In this document: one piece after another, positions 28,123 to 39,980 of the stretch
How positions within the stretch are numbered: position 1 is the stretch's first letter
Layout: every line of letters begins with the position of its first letter
From: Plectrocnemia conspersa
Lineage: Eukaryota > Arthropoda > Insecta > Trichoptera > Polycentropodidae
Reading direction: 5' to 3'
Assembly (NCBI GenBank): GCA_009617715.1
Contig: VTFK01000086.1
Coordinates: forward strand, 861,475-925,474
Length of the DNA: 64,000 bases
Notes under the pieces: model-generated
What the model saw: only the letters and a program-made list of their open reading frames with translations
Told to the model about the DNA's origin: nothing
The model's database searches: none
Made by a program: the position numbers and the translations under genes

Positions 28123-28489
28123 TATATATATTTTATGTTTTATTATGAGAGAGCAAAAAATAATTAATTTATTATTTATGATATATGTTACGTAACTTTT
28201 ACAGAAAATATCATATTATTTAGGATTGCAAGAAATGTAAGGACTTGATAACATATTGTAAGTAAGCAATTTAAATTTTTGCATGAGAGAGCAATGAACT
28301 AAAAAATACATAAAAAAAATACAATAAACTGTAAGCTATTGAATGTCATATGCATATCAATTTTAATAAAAGGATTAAAGAAGATTTTTCATAAAATCCA
28401 GACAATCTATAAATAACGAGAGAAGTACGATTTTTTAAATTATGAATGTAAAGCAATATTGATTGTATTATATCAACCCTTAATTCAAC
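28123..28489. other. AT-rich non-coding DNA
   Basis: I see nothing supportable. Confidence 0.45.
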
Positions 28490-29090
28490 TATTTTCTTTC
28501 ATTTTTACATCCAACTGCGTAGAGCGGAATCTTTCGTCACGAACCCTTTTGCAATTGACCAATCCAGGTATCCAAACGGCATATTCAACAAAACACCTTT
28601 CATCAGTCCGTCAGAGATATCCCTGTTGAATCCCGATCGTCGAGATTTCTCGAGCAAAAGAGCACGCAGGTAGGAGATATATCCTCATTACTACAAGTTC
28701 ACGTATCTACCCTGCGAGCGTCCGGGGTAATCACACTGTCAGGGCGATAAAGGGCGCCCTTAACTTATCTGATTCTGACAAAAAGGTTCGATTCGTGGCG
28801 TTTATGGCATCGCCGAAGGTATCGCACACCCCTAATGTGCCAATACGTCGTTGCGAACATATTTCTCCATTTGGATAGACGGAGGTGTAGCGTCCGGATA
28901 CGTGATCGAAGCTCCCTTGTAATTTGCCCTCGTGCCCTAAAAGATACAATGCGAGCGCTTCAAAATTTAATAATGCCAATTCTTGGCAGTAAGGGTTAGG
29001 TTATTATTGTTGGGTAATCGTGCGGAATGTGGAAGAATGACGTAACCCGTCAACGTTGTAAGATGGGGCGCTTGTCAAAAATACATAATA
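28490..29090. other. GC-rich non-coding island
   Basis: One of the most GC-rich, highest-complexity segments of the window. A minus-strand frame of 82 codons (28731-28979) is open but has no family motif. The plus strand carries a GTTTATGGC word (28799-28807) of the kind bound by posterior Hox proteins. It is best read as a candidate enhancer or conserved block, not a gene. Confidence 0.35.
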
Positions 29091-30249
29091 GGCTTGATGA
29101 GAACAATGCGGATTTATCTACAGGAATTCTATGTATTTTTAACAGACATTGTTAGTGTACGATGTACAATTGTAAAGCTAAATTTATTTTATTTATACTT
29201 TGCATTATATTATTGTATTGAACCAAAATACAGTGCATCATCCAACATAAATTTGTTATCGAAGTACTGTAGAGCTTTAACTAAAAACTTCAAGCCTAAA
29301 GACTGTACTGAGAATTGAAGGCGATGTTCCAAAATATATATATTCTTCTTAAGAAATGAGACAAAACATCCCCGTCTTTTATCTATCTCGTTTTGATGGA
29401 CCAATTACGGATGATGGGCGATAGGCAGTGAACGTCAGAGCTTCCACTTTTATCTAAAACACACGCACGCTGGACGAACACTAGTACCAGTTACTGTGAT
29501 ATTACATAAATATGATTTTTTCATTTTATTTGTGCGAAATATTTATTTTTATATCGAAAGTCACTTAATATATCTAATGGTGCTGTGCTTGCCAAATATA
29601 TACATATATGTTATTAATTTTAAATGTTTGGAATTAACCAAAAGTGCATCCAGCTCAGAAATATTTCGAGTCATAAACGAATATTAAAAAAATAAACACT
29701 GATTAGATTGAAAGCGGGTTATTGGTCTTTGCACAGAAGGTGCCTTTGCAAATTGGTCTTTGCAAATAAGGGTGCGTGTACGCATGCATACATACATACA
29801 CAGTATTCCGCGAATTTGCTTACACCGATAGGAGAACGTTATTAATACCAAATCAGGGCTGTTTTAAGAATAGAATGACCATACATTGAAAATTGAATTA
29901 AAAATTATAATGTGTTATATTTTTATTATAAATTATTGCCATGTTGTGTAATTTTGTAATCCATAAAACAATTACTGTAATATTCTATTATTATTTAAAA
30001 AAAAATATATTCAAAATAAATCAACCTAGAAAATATAAATATATATATAAATAAACGAAATAAGTAAGAAAGTGATATTTTACACTTTCCTCAACAAATT
30101 AAATTAAAAAAAAGTAAAATTTAATTGCACCTATAATTTCACATGGTCACGCTATTATTTTTTCTCACTAAACTGTGACGATGAGCGTTCATATCTTGGA
30201 CGGACTGTACATTCTAAAGTAACCTCAAAGATATGATCAGTTGTAAATA
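29091..30249. other. AT-rich non-coding DNA
   Basis: Includes a short (CATA)n tract near 29788-29801 and AT-rich chance frames at 29094-29318, 29210-29404 and 29496-29687. No gene recognised. Confidence 0.45.
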
Positions 30250-30810
30250 TTGATTTTTTAACCAATCACTGTGTAATCAATCGTCAAGTGCCGACGTTGA
30301 ATGTAATGCCTACCGAACTCTATAAATTTTAAATAACTCAAATAAAGTTGTAAATTTTATAAGGAAACCTACTAATAGTAGTTTATTTTAACCTAAATGT
30401 CATAGTATGGACTCTAAACACAATGATATTTTGTATTACACTAAAATTATATGGCTATCTATAAGGAAAATGTTTTCGCGTGTTTTTGAATTGAAGGAAG
30501 AAACTAATGATTATTTCAATTATTTAACAACGATGAATGGACCTTGAAGTTTGCATATATGATTGACATATGTAACGAGGTTAATAAATTGAATTTGCAG
30601 CTTCAAGGTCCATTACCTAACTATTTTGGTGTAGCAGAAAAGATTGAGGCATTTAAAAAAATATGTTCCGGAAGAGAAAAATGGAAGGAGTGTTTTCTAT
30701 GTTTTCTTTATTTATTAAACTTAAACAATGGTAAGTCTAATCTTATTAAGATACTTCTAAAACCGTCTAATAATTTTAATACGTATTTTCTCTTTGTAAA
30801 TTATCCTTAA
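30250..30810 (+). pseudogene. hAT transposase fossil (ZBED/SCAND3-like), copy A
   Basis: Several frames read in order like the catalytic half of a ZBED5/SCAND3-type hAT transposase. NHCVINRQ at about 30261 corresponds to the family THC.IHR motif. KVVNFIRKPTNSSLF follows at 30344, then a stop. HSMDSKHNDILYYTKIIWLS at about 30400 corresponds to the H(T)EVRWLSRG block, with the usual Arg replaced. RVFELKEET follows at about 30478. After a frameshift near 30530, NNDEWTLKFAYMIDICNEV, KLNLQLQGPLPN and EKIEAFKK appear. An in-frame stop and at least one frameshift make it inactive. The C-terminal dimerisation region is not recognisable, and no terminal repeats were found. Confidence 0.88.
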
Positions 30811-31579
30811 TAATTCACTTCAGGAAATCATTCATCTCAGGAAAATGCATCGATTCAATAATCGTGCAATTTTAATTTAAAAAAAATATTTGAGAATGAA
30901 TCATTGTATATTTTTTGTGATGATGAGGTATATTCAGAATTAAGTGAGCTATTAAAAGATTGCTGCCATTCCAAAACACATTCTCGAAAATGGTGTCAAT
31001 AAAAACTAAATATCGAATCGAATGCAATTAGAGACACCTCTTTGAATTGCAGCGGAAGTCACAGAAAACAATAAATCACCGGATCGACATGATTCCTGTT
31101 GGAGTATACGACCTTGGACAATGCCCATCAAGCAAATGTGACTTATACAGATTTCGCTGTTCTATTGGCTGGAAGGTCGTTGCATGATTGTGATTTGTTA
31201 GTACGGTTTACAGCTCTTAGTATTTAAGGCTTGTCTCCAATGAAGTGAGGGCAGTCACAAGTAGTTAACAAACAGAGAACTAACATACTGTCATGGGCCC
31301 TCGCACCAAGGAGGGATCGACTTCACCATACGAACACCGCAGCAGAAAGTAATCAGAAGCAAGAATATAATTTAATTTATATCAACAACTACGTTATCTA
31401 TAACTTTGGTACAACGTTTGAAATCCAATTATTAAATGATTTCCCATACACTTTGAATTCTAAAGCCCACAGCGAAACATTTTATATTTTTAACATATAG
31501 AACATGAGGCACTAAAATAAATATCTCAATACGGTCCCATGTCCTAACACGTCTACAATTATGCCTAAAATTGACGAAC
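30811..31579. other. non-coding DNA after the hAT fossil
   Basis: 30811-31010 may be further decayed transposase but cannot be aligned by eye. About 31030-31350 is a higher-complexity, GC-richer segment without a recognisable exon. Confidence 0.35.
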
Positions 31580-32830
31580 TATTATAGTTATTAATGAGAA
31601 AAGAATGCATCTGATGTGTGCAGAGAATATTGATTGATTCTGTAGAACGGTGGCTAAAAATATTGTTTGTTACAAAACTATTATGGTTGATGTCGCCTCT
31701 TGTCCGTGAGCGTGGGATAATTTCAATATATGAATTTGTTTATCATAAAAACACTTGAAACGACAACTGTCCTAAATCATAATTGACAGAAAAAAATGTT
31801 TCTCCTTCGATAATAACCGTTATTGCAGCGCAGGTAGAAACAAAAACAACACACAATCGTATTTTCGTGTATATGACTTTATTTATGTGACTTGGCACTT
31901 TTCTAGCACGTGCGAATGTATGTGTGTACAATTGTAAGCCCTGGCGTTCACTGCGTTAGATGAAGATTTTCGTTTTTTCATCACAAAAACATTTTTATTA
32001 AAGAGTGACCTTTCATTTAATGATTCAATAATGAAAACAACATAAGTTTCATTATCTATAAATAAATGTTTAACAATAAAATTAGCGGAGAACAACGGGG
32101 CCTGTCATCTTCAAAAGCTCAAAGGCTTCAAAAGCAGCGTTCCAAGTTGGAAAGTGCGTAATGCTGAGACGCATTGATCCCTAAATTACTATCTCTGGGC
32201 AGACCCCTAGACCCGGCCGAATACACATACACGTTTGCGAATAAAAGGGTATGTTTTCTCGGCAAGCAACGCTATCTGGCCTCCCACCTCGCTTTATCCG
32301 CATTATGTGATTTATCTGCTCGTTCGATATGAATAACCATTCTCCGGCGGGCGAGGGTTTTTCTTCTTTGCAACTTTGCATTCGAGCCGGTCCATTGTTG
32401 TTGTTTCACTCGGAATCTTCTCCGGGACAAAAGCCTATAAATGTCGTTCCATTATTTACAATAGACCACTCAGGAAGTGTGCCGCCGCCCTCGACCGCCC
32501 TTTGTCACCTTAACGACCCAATATTTTGATAAAAACCTTACACACTGATGGATCAAAATATTTGCCTACAAGAATATTTGCATGGTTCGTTCGGGAGAAA
32601 CGACTCTAAACCACAAAACCATTACCGGGTCAGAGTTCGAATTCTTAAATATAATAGCAACTGTACGTGAGGTGGATGCGACGTTTGAGAATTGCTTGTT
32701 TTGTGATGTTATTCCAATGCGATGCAATTCGATAAAATCCAAAACAAATAGCAAAATATTTTTGCAATAATAATATATTACGAGAGGCGTTCGGATAGTA
32801 ATAAGAATCAAGTATACATAATAAAATACT
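31580..32830. other. cluster of GC-richer non-coding islands
   Basis: The longest run of high-complexity sequence in the window, richest at about 32100-32540 and 32570-32800. Visible factor-like words include CATTGTTGTTGTTT (Sox/Forkhead type, about 32392) and AAACCACAAAACC (Runt type, about 32609). Opposing frames at 31883-32095, 32181-32381, 32329-32529 and 32566-32811 overlap each other and lack motifs, so I call none of them. It is a candidate enhancer cluster by composition only. Confidence 0.35.
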
Positions 32831-32929
32831 TATATTGACAAATGTTGCTGAAATAAATCTCCTCAGAGTAGATGTTTTTATGTATTTATACCATTAAAAC
32901 AGGTTTATTTCAGAGCTTATCACATTTTT

Positions 32930-33560
32930 TTTAGGTTATGCTAAATAAACACAGATTTTCAAACTTTACAAAAGTTTATCAGATTTTCATAGAGATTAAC
33001 GAATATTTCCATTTTTTTTAGCATAAAAAAATATTTTAAACTTACGTAGATTTATATCTATAACTCATGGTTTATCATAAAAGCATTTGTCATACTTTCA
33101 TGAGTTTGGCAAACAATTTAACAATTAACAAAATTATTAAAAAAAACATCGTGGAAGTGGGTTTATTTTTAGTGTTTGCCAAGCTTTTTGGCGCACTTTA
33201 AAACTATTCAAACATTGTAAAACTAATTTAAAGTATTCAACCTGTGATACAGTTTGCCAACCTTTTGTTGTTTTAATAAAATCTGTGTCAGTTTGTCAAT
33301 CTCTAGGAAGGTTTCAAACAGGATCGTCAAGTAAGTAAATTTTTCGATAAAGTCTGTAAAGGCTCGTTGAATATTAGAAAAGTTTTACCTAGCCTAGTAA
33401 GTTCGATAAACTCTAAAATAGTTAATAACTTTTTAGTTAGTTTGACAAAGTCTTTGTCGATTTGTCAAACTCAGGCAAGGTTTGAAAAATAAATAATTTG
33501 GGAGAGGTTAAAGTTTTTGATGAACTTTGACAAGGTTTTACAATAAGTTTTTAGTGAATA
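32930..33560. repeat. degenerate TTTGnCAA-rich repeat region
   Basis: Short words such as AGTTTGCCAA, AGTTTGTCAA, TTTGACAAAG and TTTGTCAAACTC recur every few tens of bases, in both orientations, for example at about 33105, 33175, 33252, 33290, 33440, 33463 and 33520. They are linked by similar AAGGTTT or AAAGTTT words. This looks like a very degenerate array of a partly palindromic unit. No regular period can be fixed by eye. Confidence 0.45.
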
Positions 33561-33599
33561 TGTTAATTTAAATCTCATGTATGTTACAATGAAAAATAT

Positions 33600-34340
33600 T
33601 TTTTGGGTTGCTATAAAAAATTACACTTTCACCATCTACGTCGCACCCAAATCTTAAAATATCCATACGTCGAAATGCGATCTATGCTCTCAGATAGACA
33701 GACCGTAAAATAAAATGTTTTACATATTTTCTGAATAATTCATGACGTCTATGTAACGCTGTAGCCTTTACTTTTTCGTCTACGACGTACACATCGGTAT
33801 TAGATATATTCTTTCGTATCGAGTTTCGGGTCAGCTTGTTCTACGAGTCTCATGATTTATTTGCTGTGTACGTTTATTTCAGTTTACCACGTAAAATTGC
33901 GATAAATAAAAAAATAACTACCCCACCAAATTATTAATTCGACGCGAAAGGGAATCGATTCCGAGGAGCTCGGATAGGTTTATCTATTATTAACGTTAAA
34001 TAAATAAAGCGTTCACGGGTCGTTTGATTGCGAAAGTTTCGCATCTAATATTCATTTTCCATTTATTTTCTACACTTTCGATATTCGCAAAGCACCGATT
34101 GCCCCCATAAACATTTCGATATGTATTCGACAGGCTCTTTATGAACCATTATGCTGAAATATCACATGAAAACTCGCAGTAGCTCGTTACAATGTCAAAA
34201 CGCGGCACTGTCATGTTAATTGCGATCGATGACAGTTTTTATTTAATGCATTTAACTATTCAATTTTATGGTATGTACGGTTGTTAAAAAGCGAGCGACA
34301 TAATGGACCATAAATGTTATTTACTACAAATGATATTAAC
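33600..34340. other. higher-complexity non-coding island
   Basis: No convincing exon. Visible words include TGACAG (Meis/Homothorax type, about 34230) and TTTTATGG (posterior Hox type, about 34265), a few tens of bases apart. Such words are common in AT-rich DNA, so the regulatory reading is only suggestive. Confidence 0.3.
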
Positions 34341-34923
34341 TGAATTAAACAAAGTACTGTTTTTTACAATAATGTTTATAAAGCGAATCTCACGGTCCTT
34401 ACTACAATTTTTAGGGTATTAAGCAGCTGAAAACAATTAACTAACTCTACTATTTTGGTTCTTATTGTTCCGCAATAAGGTAATAATATTTCAAATAATA
34501 ATATTAAAGTTCATTCATATCTGCGTCGATATGTTAAAACCATGAAATTAATTTTTAGTGCCAAAAAAAAATATTATAAATAAATAAATTGGTGATGTTG
34601 CATTGTGGCTACCGTTTGCCATATCCAATACCACCGACAGTTAGTAACGAAGTTTCTCAGAACAATATCCACTTTGATTCTATATAGTATATATATATAC
34701 AATATATTTTATCCACTTTCAAGCTTTTTTACACGTTTTTGAATGTATAATAAATAATTATAATACTGTTAAAAATATACGGGTATTGTATTATTGCGTA
34801 AATTCTGGGAAAGGTGTATTTTTTTCGTCGTCCCAACAAGTGCATAATGGCGAGCCTCAACCTCAACACGTGCGCGCGACACTTTTTTGCTTTTATTTAT
34901 AAAAAACAATATCAAAGACATTA
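34341..34923. other. non-coding DNA upstream of the second hAT fossil
   Basis: AT-rich, with a short TA run near 34686-34699. The minus frame at 34769-34960 overlaps the hAT fossil and is a shadow. Confidence 0.4.
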
Positions 34924-35826
34924 AAATTTCGGGAGGACATTGCAGCAAAAAAATTAGCACCAGAATTGAACAATGTGCGTCAGAACATTATAAATTTTAT
35001 TAAGAGCCATGCCGCTTAACAGACGCTTATTTTCAAATCTCTGTAAGAATACGGATTCCCACTATACAAATTTATTATTACATGCAGAAGTAAGATGGAT
35101 ATCAAAAGATCAAAGTTTAAGAAGATTATTGTTATTAAAGGACGAAATCGAAATATTTTCAGCCGAACAGAAATGTGATTTTGCTGTTTTTTTTCAAAAT
35201 GACCTATGGCTATTCAAGCTGCGTTATCTCCCAGATATTTTTGGGAAATTTTACTTATCTTTTTAAGAAAACAATAGCGATACATTTACTTCGAATGATA
35301 AAATTGAAAGTTTTATTAAAAAGATCAACATTAGAAAAGTAGGGTAAAGAAGGATTCGATTAAAATGTTTTCCAGTATCGACAATTTTATAATTGAGAAA
35401 AATCATTGTAAAACTTTAATCGCAAAAATGGTTATAGGTCACTTAAAAGCGCAGTTTCGTAAATATTTTATATCAAAAATTGATTTCAAAAAATTATCTT
35501 GGATTCAAAATTTTTAATTGGCTTGAGTGAGATTTATCACCTGTCATATAAAGCTCAAGAAAAATTTGCTTAGCTTTCAAGTGACTCAAATTAAAAAATT
35601 TTAGATTTTCCAAAAAAGCCCTTGACTGAATTCTGGATCGGAACTAGAACTGAATTTTCTACAATCTCTGATATGGCATTTAGTGTTCTTCTGCCATTCA
35701 GCACCACATATTTATGTAAAATTACTTTTTCAGCTTAAACACATATTAAACCCCAATATCGTTTATTGCTAAAAAACGTTAAAGAAATTTTACGTCCAAC
35801 AGTGTCAAATATTGCACTAAGATTTC
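34924..35826 (+). pseudogene. hAT transposase fossil (ZBED/SCAND3-like), copy B
   Basis: The best preserved transposase fossil here. In order: REDIAAKKLAPELNNV and NFIKSHA (34924-35010), a frameshift, then LNRRLFSNLCKN and LLLHAEVRWISK (35012-35110), matching the family LLLHTEVRWLSRG block. Next come LKDEIEIFSAEQ and LRYLPDIFGKF (to 35266). Across further frame changes: SSIDNFI (about 35371), LKAQFRKYF, LSWIQNF (about 35495), and the C-terminal TEFWIGTRTEFSTISDMA plus LLPFSTTYLC (about 35625-35715), which is the dimerisation region. It ends near 35826. Stops and frameshifts show it is dead. It belongs to the same superfamily as copy A but differs in sequence, so the two are separate insertions. 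Confidence 0.93.
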
Positions 35827-36195
35827 ATTTTTATGCGGAAAAAAACAAGCCCATCCGTCTCATTAAAAAAACATTTTTCCTTTAATTTTTGTATACTTAA
35901 CCACTTAACGACTGCGCTAGAATATATTTGAACAGACTAAGACGACCAAAATGTCCGGGTTCGAATATATATTAGTGACGTAATATTTTGCTAAATATTA
36001 TATTCATATCATTTTTGTAACTATAATAAATACAATTTTACAATTTTTTGTGCAATTTTTAATTTAATATTTTTGTATGTTTCTAAGCAAATTCAAAAAC
36101 TATATTTTTCATATGTATGTATACTGTTACCTAATCAATAATCCCAGCACAAAATATTTATAAATCTTTATTTTATATTTATTTAAGGTCGGGAA
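35827..36195. other. AT-rich non-coding DNA
   Basis: I see nothing supportable. No terminal inverted repeat of the hAT fossil was found. Confidence 0.4.
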
Positions 36196-37310
36196 GAAAC
36201 TTACAATCATAAATGGGGTCGCGAATGAAAAAAGCCTAAGAAGCAATCTGGCTCAAAATGACTCGTATGGGGATCCGATATAACTGATACATCGCTTGTT
36301 TTGAAGCAAAAAACTATTTTCTTTATATTTTATTTGGATGTAGTTTAGGCTTCTAAACGTTTCATGTTTAGCGATATTTTTGTTAAAATACAAACCTACT
36401 GAGTTACGAGTGTTTAAATTTTTATACTTGTCGTCATTTTGCAAAAAAATTGACACATTGGATTTTGCTAACAAACATATACAGGATGCTTAAGAATTCT
36501 ATACTGTCACAAAAATTCAAATTTAAATATGAATAAATAAGCTCACACTGACCTTAACTATATTGAAAATCTTATGAGCGTATGTATGGTGGGTCGATCG
36601 ACTCATCACACTAAACGTGTTTTGGAAAAAAAAAAAACTTTTTTTTTAAATTTTATTTTTTTAAAACGGTATCGTAAGTATATTCGAAAGCTCTATTTCG
36701 TATTAAAAATCCAAGTCTAAATTCTTAAAAGGGACCAAATACAAGCATTAAATATATGCCAAGTCGCATAAAATCTCGTTCGGGGGGCCCGCTGAATTTA
36801 CCGTAAGACTCGTTTTTTATTAAAAAAAAATAATTTAAATTTTTTTGTAATGCAAATTATTCTTTGAAATACTTTTTGCATACGACATTTTTCAGTAGGA
36901 TTTCATTTAGCAAAGTTATGACACTTTGAATTTTTACATTAGCCGCCATTTTGAAAAAGAAATTTATATTTTTTTTCATACAGAACGTATATGGGGTGCT
37001 TGGTAGTTCTATACGATATTAAAAATTGAATATTTATTCTTTAAAACCAAGCAGTTAAGAGCGTTAACTATTCTGAAAGTCTTAAAATGGCTCGTATGGG
37101 GGTCCGATCGAACTGATAAATCGCTTATTTTGAAGCAAAAAACTATTTTTTTTATATTTTATTTAGATGAAGTTTAGGCTTTTAAACGTTTCATATGTAG
37201 CGATTTTTTTGTTAAAATTTAAACCTACTGAGTTACGAGTGTTTAAGTTTTTATACTTGTCGCTATTTTGCAAAAAATTGACAAATTGGATTTTGCTAAC
37301 GAACATATAA
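36196..37310 (+). repeat. degenerate tandem array of ~0.3-0.5 kb units
   Basis: Three units share CGTATGG or GTATGGTGGG words followed by a TCCGATC- or TCGATCG-type block (36259, 36581 and 37087), then poly(T/A) tracts, and near their ends GTGTTTAAATTTTTAT with a CGCCATTTTGCAAAAA-like word. Units 1 and 3 are nearly identical over about 220 bp, including GTTTAGGCTT..AAACGTTTCAT and CCTACTGAGTTACGAGTGTT. Their minus frames therefore share DKYKNLNTRNSVGL. Unit 2 is closest to the isolated copy at 10186-10432. The array lies immediately upstream of a Jockey fragment and could be its 5' untranslated region or an independent satellite. Confidence 0.7.
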
Positions 37311-37409
37311 GAGTTAACGCTCTTAGAAGAATACTTGGAAGAAAAAAAAATTAAAACATTTACTTGCTCAAAAAACAAATCCATGGAACGATGTAATATT
37401 TAGAAAAAA

Positions 37410-37880
37410 ATAAATAAACATTTCCCACTACCAAATAAAATACGTAAACTTATTTAAATTAAGAATAAAATTAGTAGAAAATGGCAGCAATTTAAAAATA
37501 AGATTACAAATAAACTTAATGACCTAAATTCTAAAGAAAACTCACTTTCGAATATATCAAAAATTGTTCGTAGAAAACCAATAGATATAAAAAAAATTTT
37601 GACTCCCTCTCAAGCGGCAAGTTTATTCGATAGAAGATGAAACAGAAACTATTGCCGATAGCCTTTAAAACCAATGTACAAATAACTTATGCCTACTAAA
37701 TTTAAACTTTAAAAATAAAATTAAAAAAAAAATTAGAACCACCTTAGAGAAAAAACATAACTAAATCGAATCAGTGACGACGTAAAGCTCCTGGAAACGA
37801 TTCTATTCATAACAAAGCTTTTAAAATTGCCATAAGTTTCTTTCTCAATATCATAAACGCGTCATTTATTTGTATGTGAT
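37410..37880 (+). pseudogene. Jockey-type LINE fragment, linker and start of RT
   Basis: Readings in order: LPNKIRKLI (about 37427), KINKLNDLNSKENSL and NISKIVRRKPIDIK (37500-37595), then a broken stretch. RKAPGNDSIHNKAFKIAI and LNIINASF follow (37781-37875), corresponding to the KAPG(N/D)D.I..KALK motif of Jockey reverse transcriptases. The segment before KAPG matches the family linker between endonuclease and RT. Several stops and frameshifts are present, and everything after the first RT block is missing. It is less decayed than, and different from, the Jockey copy at 14.6 kb. Confidence 0.85.
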
Positions 37881-38540
37881 CCAATGGTGTTAAAGCTGTT
37901 TGTTAAGTAATGAATGCAATGAGTTAGAAATGCTTCCTTAATTCTTCTTCAAGGTCCATAAACTGCTTTGAAAATTTTCAACTAGAGCGATACATATGTA
38001 TGTGTGTAATTGTCGTGGACTTAGATGCCTCCGGATATAGGACAGGTATGCAAGAGCATCGGAACACTAAGTGCCTAAACTGTCAGTTTCCTCTCAATTA
38101 ACGGGTGACGGCAACCCCTTCGGGAACTAATGGCTAAGTGATTCTATAGACAAGTGTTGTCAAAGCGCCGGTAGGAAATTGGACGCGTCTAGAGAACGTT
38201 TGCCTGCTTAATCGCTCCCTAAGTGATTTAGCAATTGTCTTTGTGCTATCGCATGAAGTGTACGAGAAATTTAATAAACTAATTATTAATTCGGCATAAC
38301 TGCAAATAGACGAACCGCTAGGCACGTGCGCTTCACCTACCGCAATATCTCAAAGTCTCGCCGATAACTCGTTCATAGTTGATTGAAGTTATACTTATAA
38401 CTCTGCGGTGGTGTGTGGAAAGAACCAACAAAAGTCCGTTAAAAGGGAGAACAACATCCAAACTTCGACTTCTGATATATCGAAGTTGGTATAGCCGAGC
38501 GGGCAAGTAATCAGAAACCACTGCCAACTTTGCTCCATTG
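37881..38540. other. higher-complexity segment with a tRNA A-box-like word
   Basis: A non-coding segment that is GC-richer than its flanks. On the plus strand TAGCCGAGCGGG (about 38492-38503) fits the RNA polymerase III A-box consensus TRGCNNAGYNGG, as in tRNA-Leu/Ser-derived SINEs. No B-box or cloverleaf follows, so this is not a tRNA gene. Minus frames at 38134-38325 and 38333-38677 are unsupported. Confidence 0.3.
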
Positions 38541-39255
38541 TATATTATATAATTACACGAGAAAATAATATTTTTTAGAATATAACATTTTTTTAAAGTT
38601 ATACAGTAAGACATCTTAGCTAAAAGAAATACATTTTTAAGACCTCTGATTACCTCTATATTAATAAAAAATATCAATAATATATATTTATATTACTAAA
38701 GACATGAGGTTAATTTTTCTGTGTGGCTGAATTATTTTGAGTACTTCACCTTAAAAAAATATTAATCTAATCCCAATTGGCAATCTTGGAAATCTATAAT
38801 ATGTCTTTCTTTTTCAGTCCTTAAAAATATTTTATAAATTCGATTTTATTCTGTATAAAAATACAATAACTAATAATCAATATATTTCTAAGAAATAGAG
38901 CCTTCACTTAATGTAATACTGAGATATTAAACCTTTCTTTTTCGTTACGTAAGTTTTATAATTTTTTGTTTATTTTAAAGAATAAAATTATTTTCTTAAT
39001 AAAAAAAAACCATGAAATTATGTCTATATTACTTTGCATATTTAATGAAAGGTCTGCCAAATTAGCATAACGTTAAAACATTGAAGTGTATATGTATACA
39101 TTTCTATTTGCTTATGTTGAATAATATTTACTATGGTATTTAAATGTAAATATGAAAAACATAAAAGACCCTTGAAATTAGAATTAAGCTTTACAACCAT
39201 TTTTCATTAAAATTGATTTGGAGTGGAATAAAATTATTTATGTGTATGATGAAAT
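38541..39255. other. AT-rich non-coding DNA
   Basis: I see nothing supportable. Confidence 0.45.
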
Positions 39256-39975
39256 GTGTATTAAATATATTTTCACTAGCACATTCATATCAAAATACAT
39301 TTTCAACGGCTTATATATTTCTACTAGTAAATTTGATGATATAAACTGACATTTGCGTGAAAAAACTTTTTAATGTCGAGTATTTAATTTAAGTTAATCA
39401 GATTAGTGCTTAATTTTAGTAAAAATGATTTTTATATTTTTCCGAACTAATACGTGGATAATGAAATCTGAACATAAGATTTTTTAATGCAGTGTAAAAA
39501 GTGATAAAATCTAATATTGTAAAAACAGTCACCTGTCATAAAAAAAAGTGATGACACCTTAAAAAATTTGACATTGAACATATTTTACCTGTGACAATAT
39601 ATTTTCATTAACATTTCAGTGAAATCATATCACTGGTAGATATATATTTATATCACGGCAGATATAATTTCACTGACAGGTGCTAAATTATATGCTGCCC
39701 TAAACTAAAATCTATATGTTTTAAGAAACAGTTTCAGGATAATCAATCACTTGTTATTTAGCCTAAAAAAATGATGTGTTACCCTACAATTAATTTTATG
39801 ATTTTAAAACTAACATTTTCAAATTTAAGTACATATAGATAGTACCTGTAAGTTAAACTTAGATTTCAACAGTAAATTCATTTTCATTAGCTTAATAAAT
39901 GAAATTATATTTCTACTATTAAAAATACACATTCACTGTAACATATATACAAAATAAATTATAACCATTGAAATA
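39256..39975. repeat. degenerate TATATTTTCACT motif cluster, second locus
   Basis: Diverged copies of the motif seen at 20545-20819 occur in both orientations, for example at about 39268, 39295, 39330, 39597, 39630 and 39890. GGTGCTAAATTATATGCTGC at about 39682 also resembles the junction GGCGCTAATATACTGCTC at about 20821. The two loci may be old copies of the same element. Each abuts a different MITE. Confidence 0.5.
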
Positions 39976-39980
39976 CTGTA

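Noticed and set aside
28731..28979. 82-codon minus-strand frame in a GC-rich island
   Set aside because: Composition is plausible, but there is no motif, no splice context and no neighbouring exon. An open frame of this length is expected by chance in GC-rich sequence.
35009..35266. Functional 85-residue gene
   Set aside because: It is one frame of the hAT fossil that continues in other frames upstream and downstream.
38480..38540. tRNA gene or SINE head
   Set aside because: An A-box-like word is present, but there is no B-box, acceptor stem or cloverleaf.
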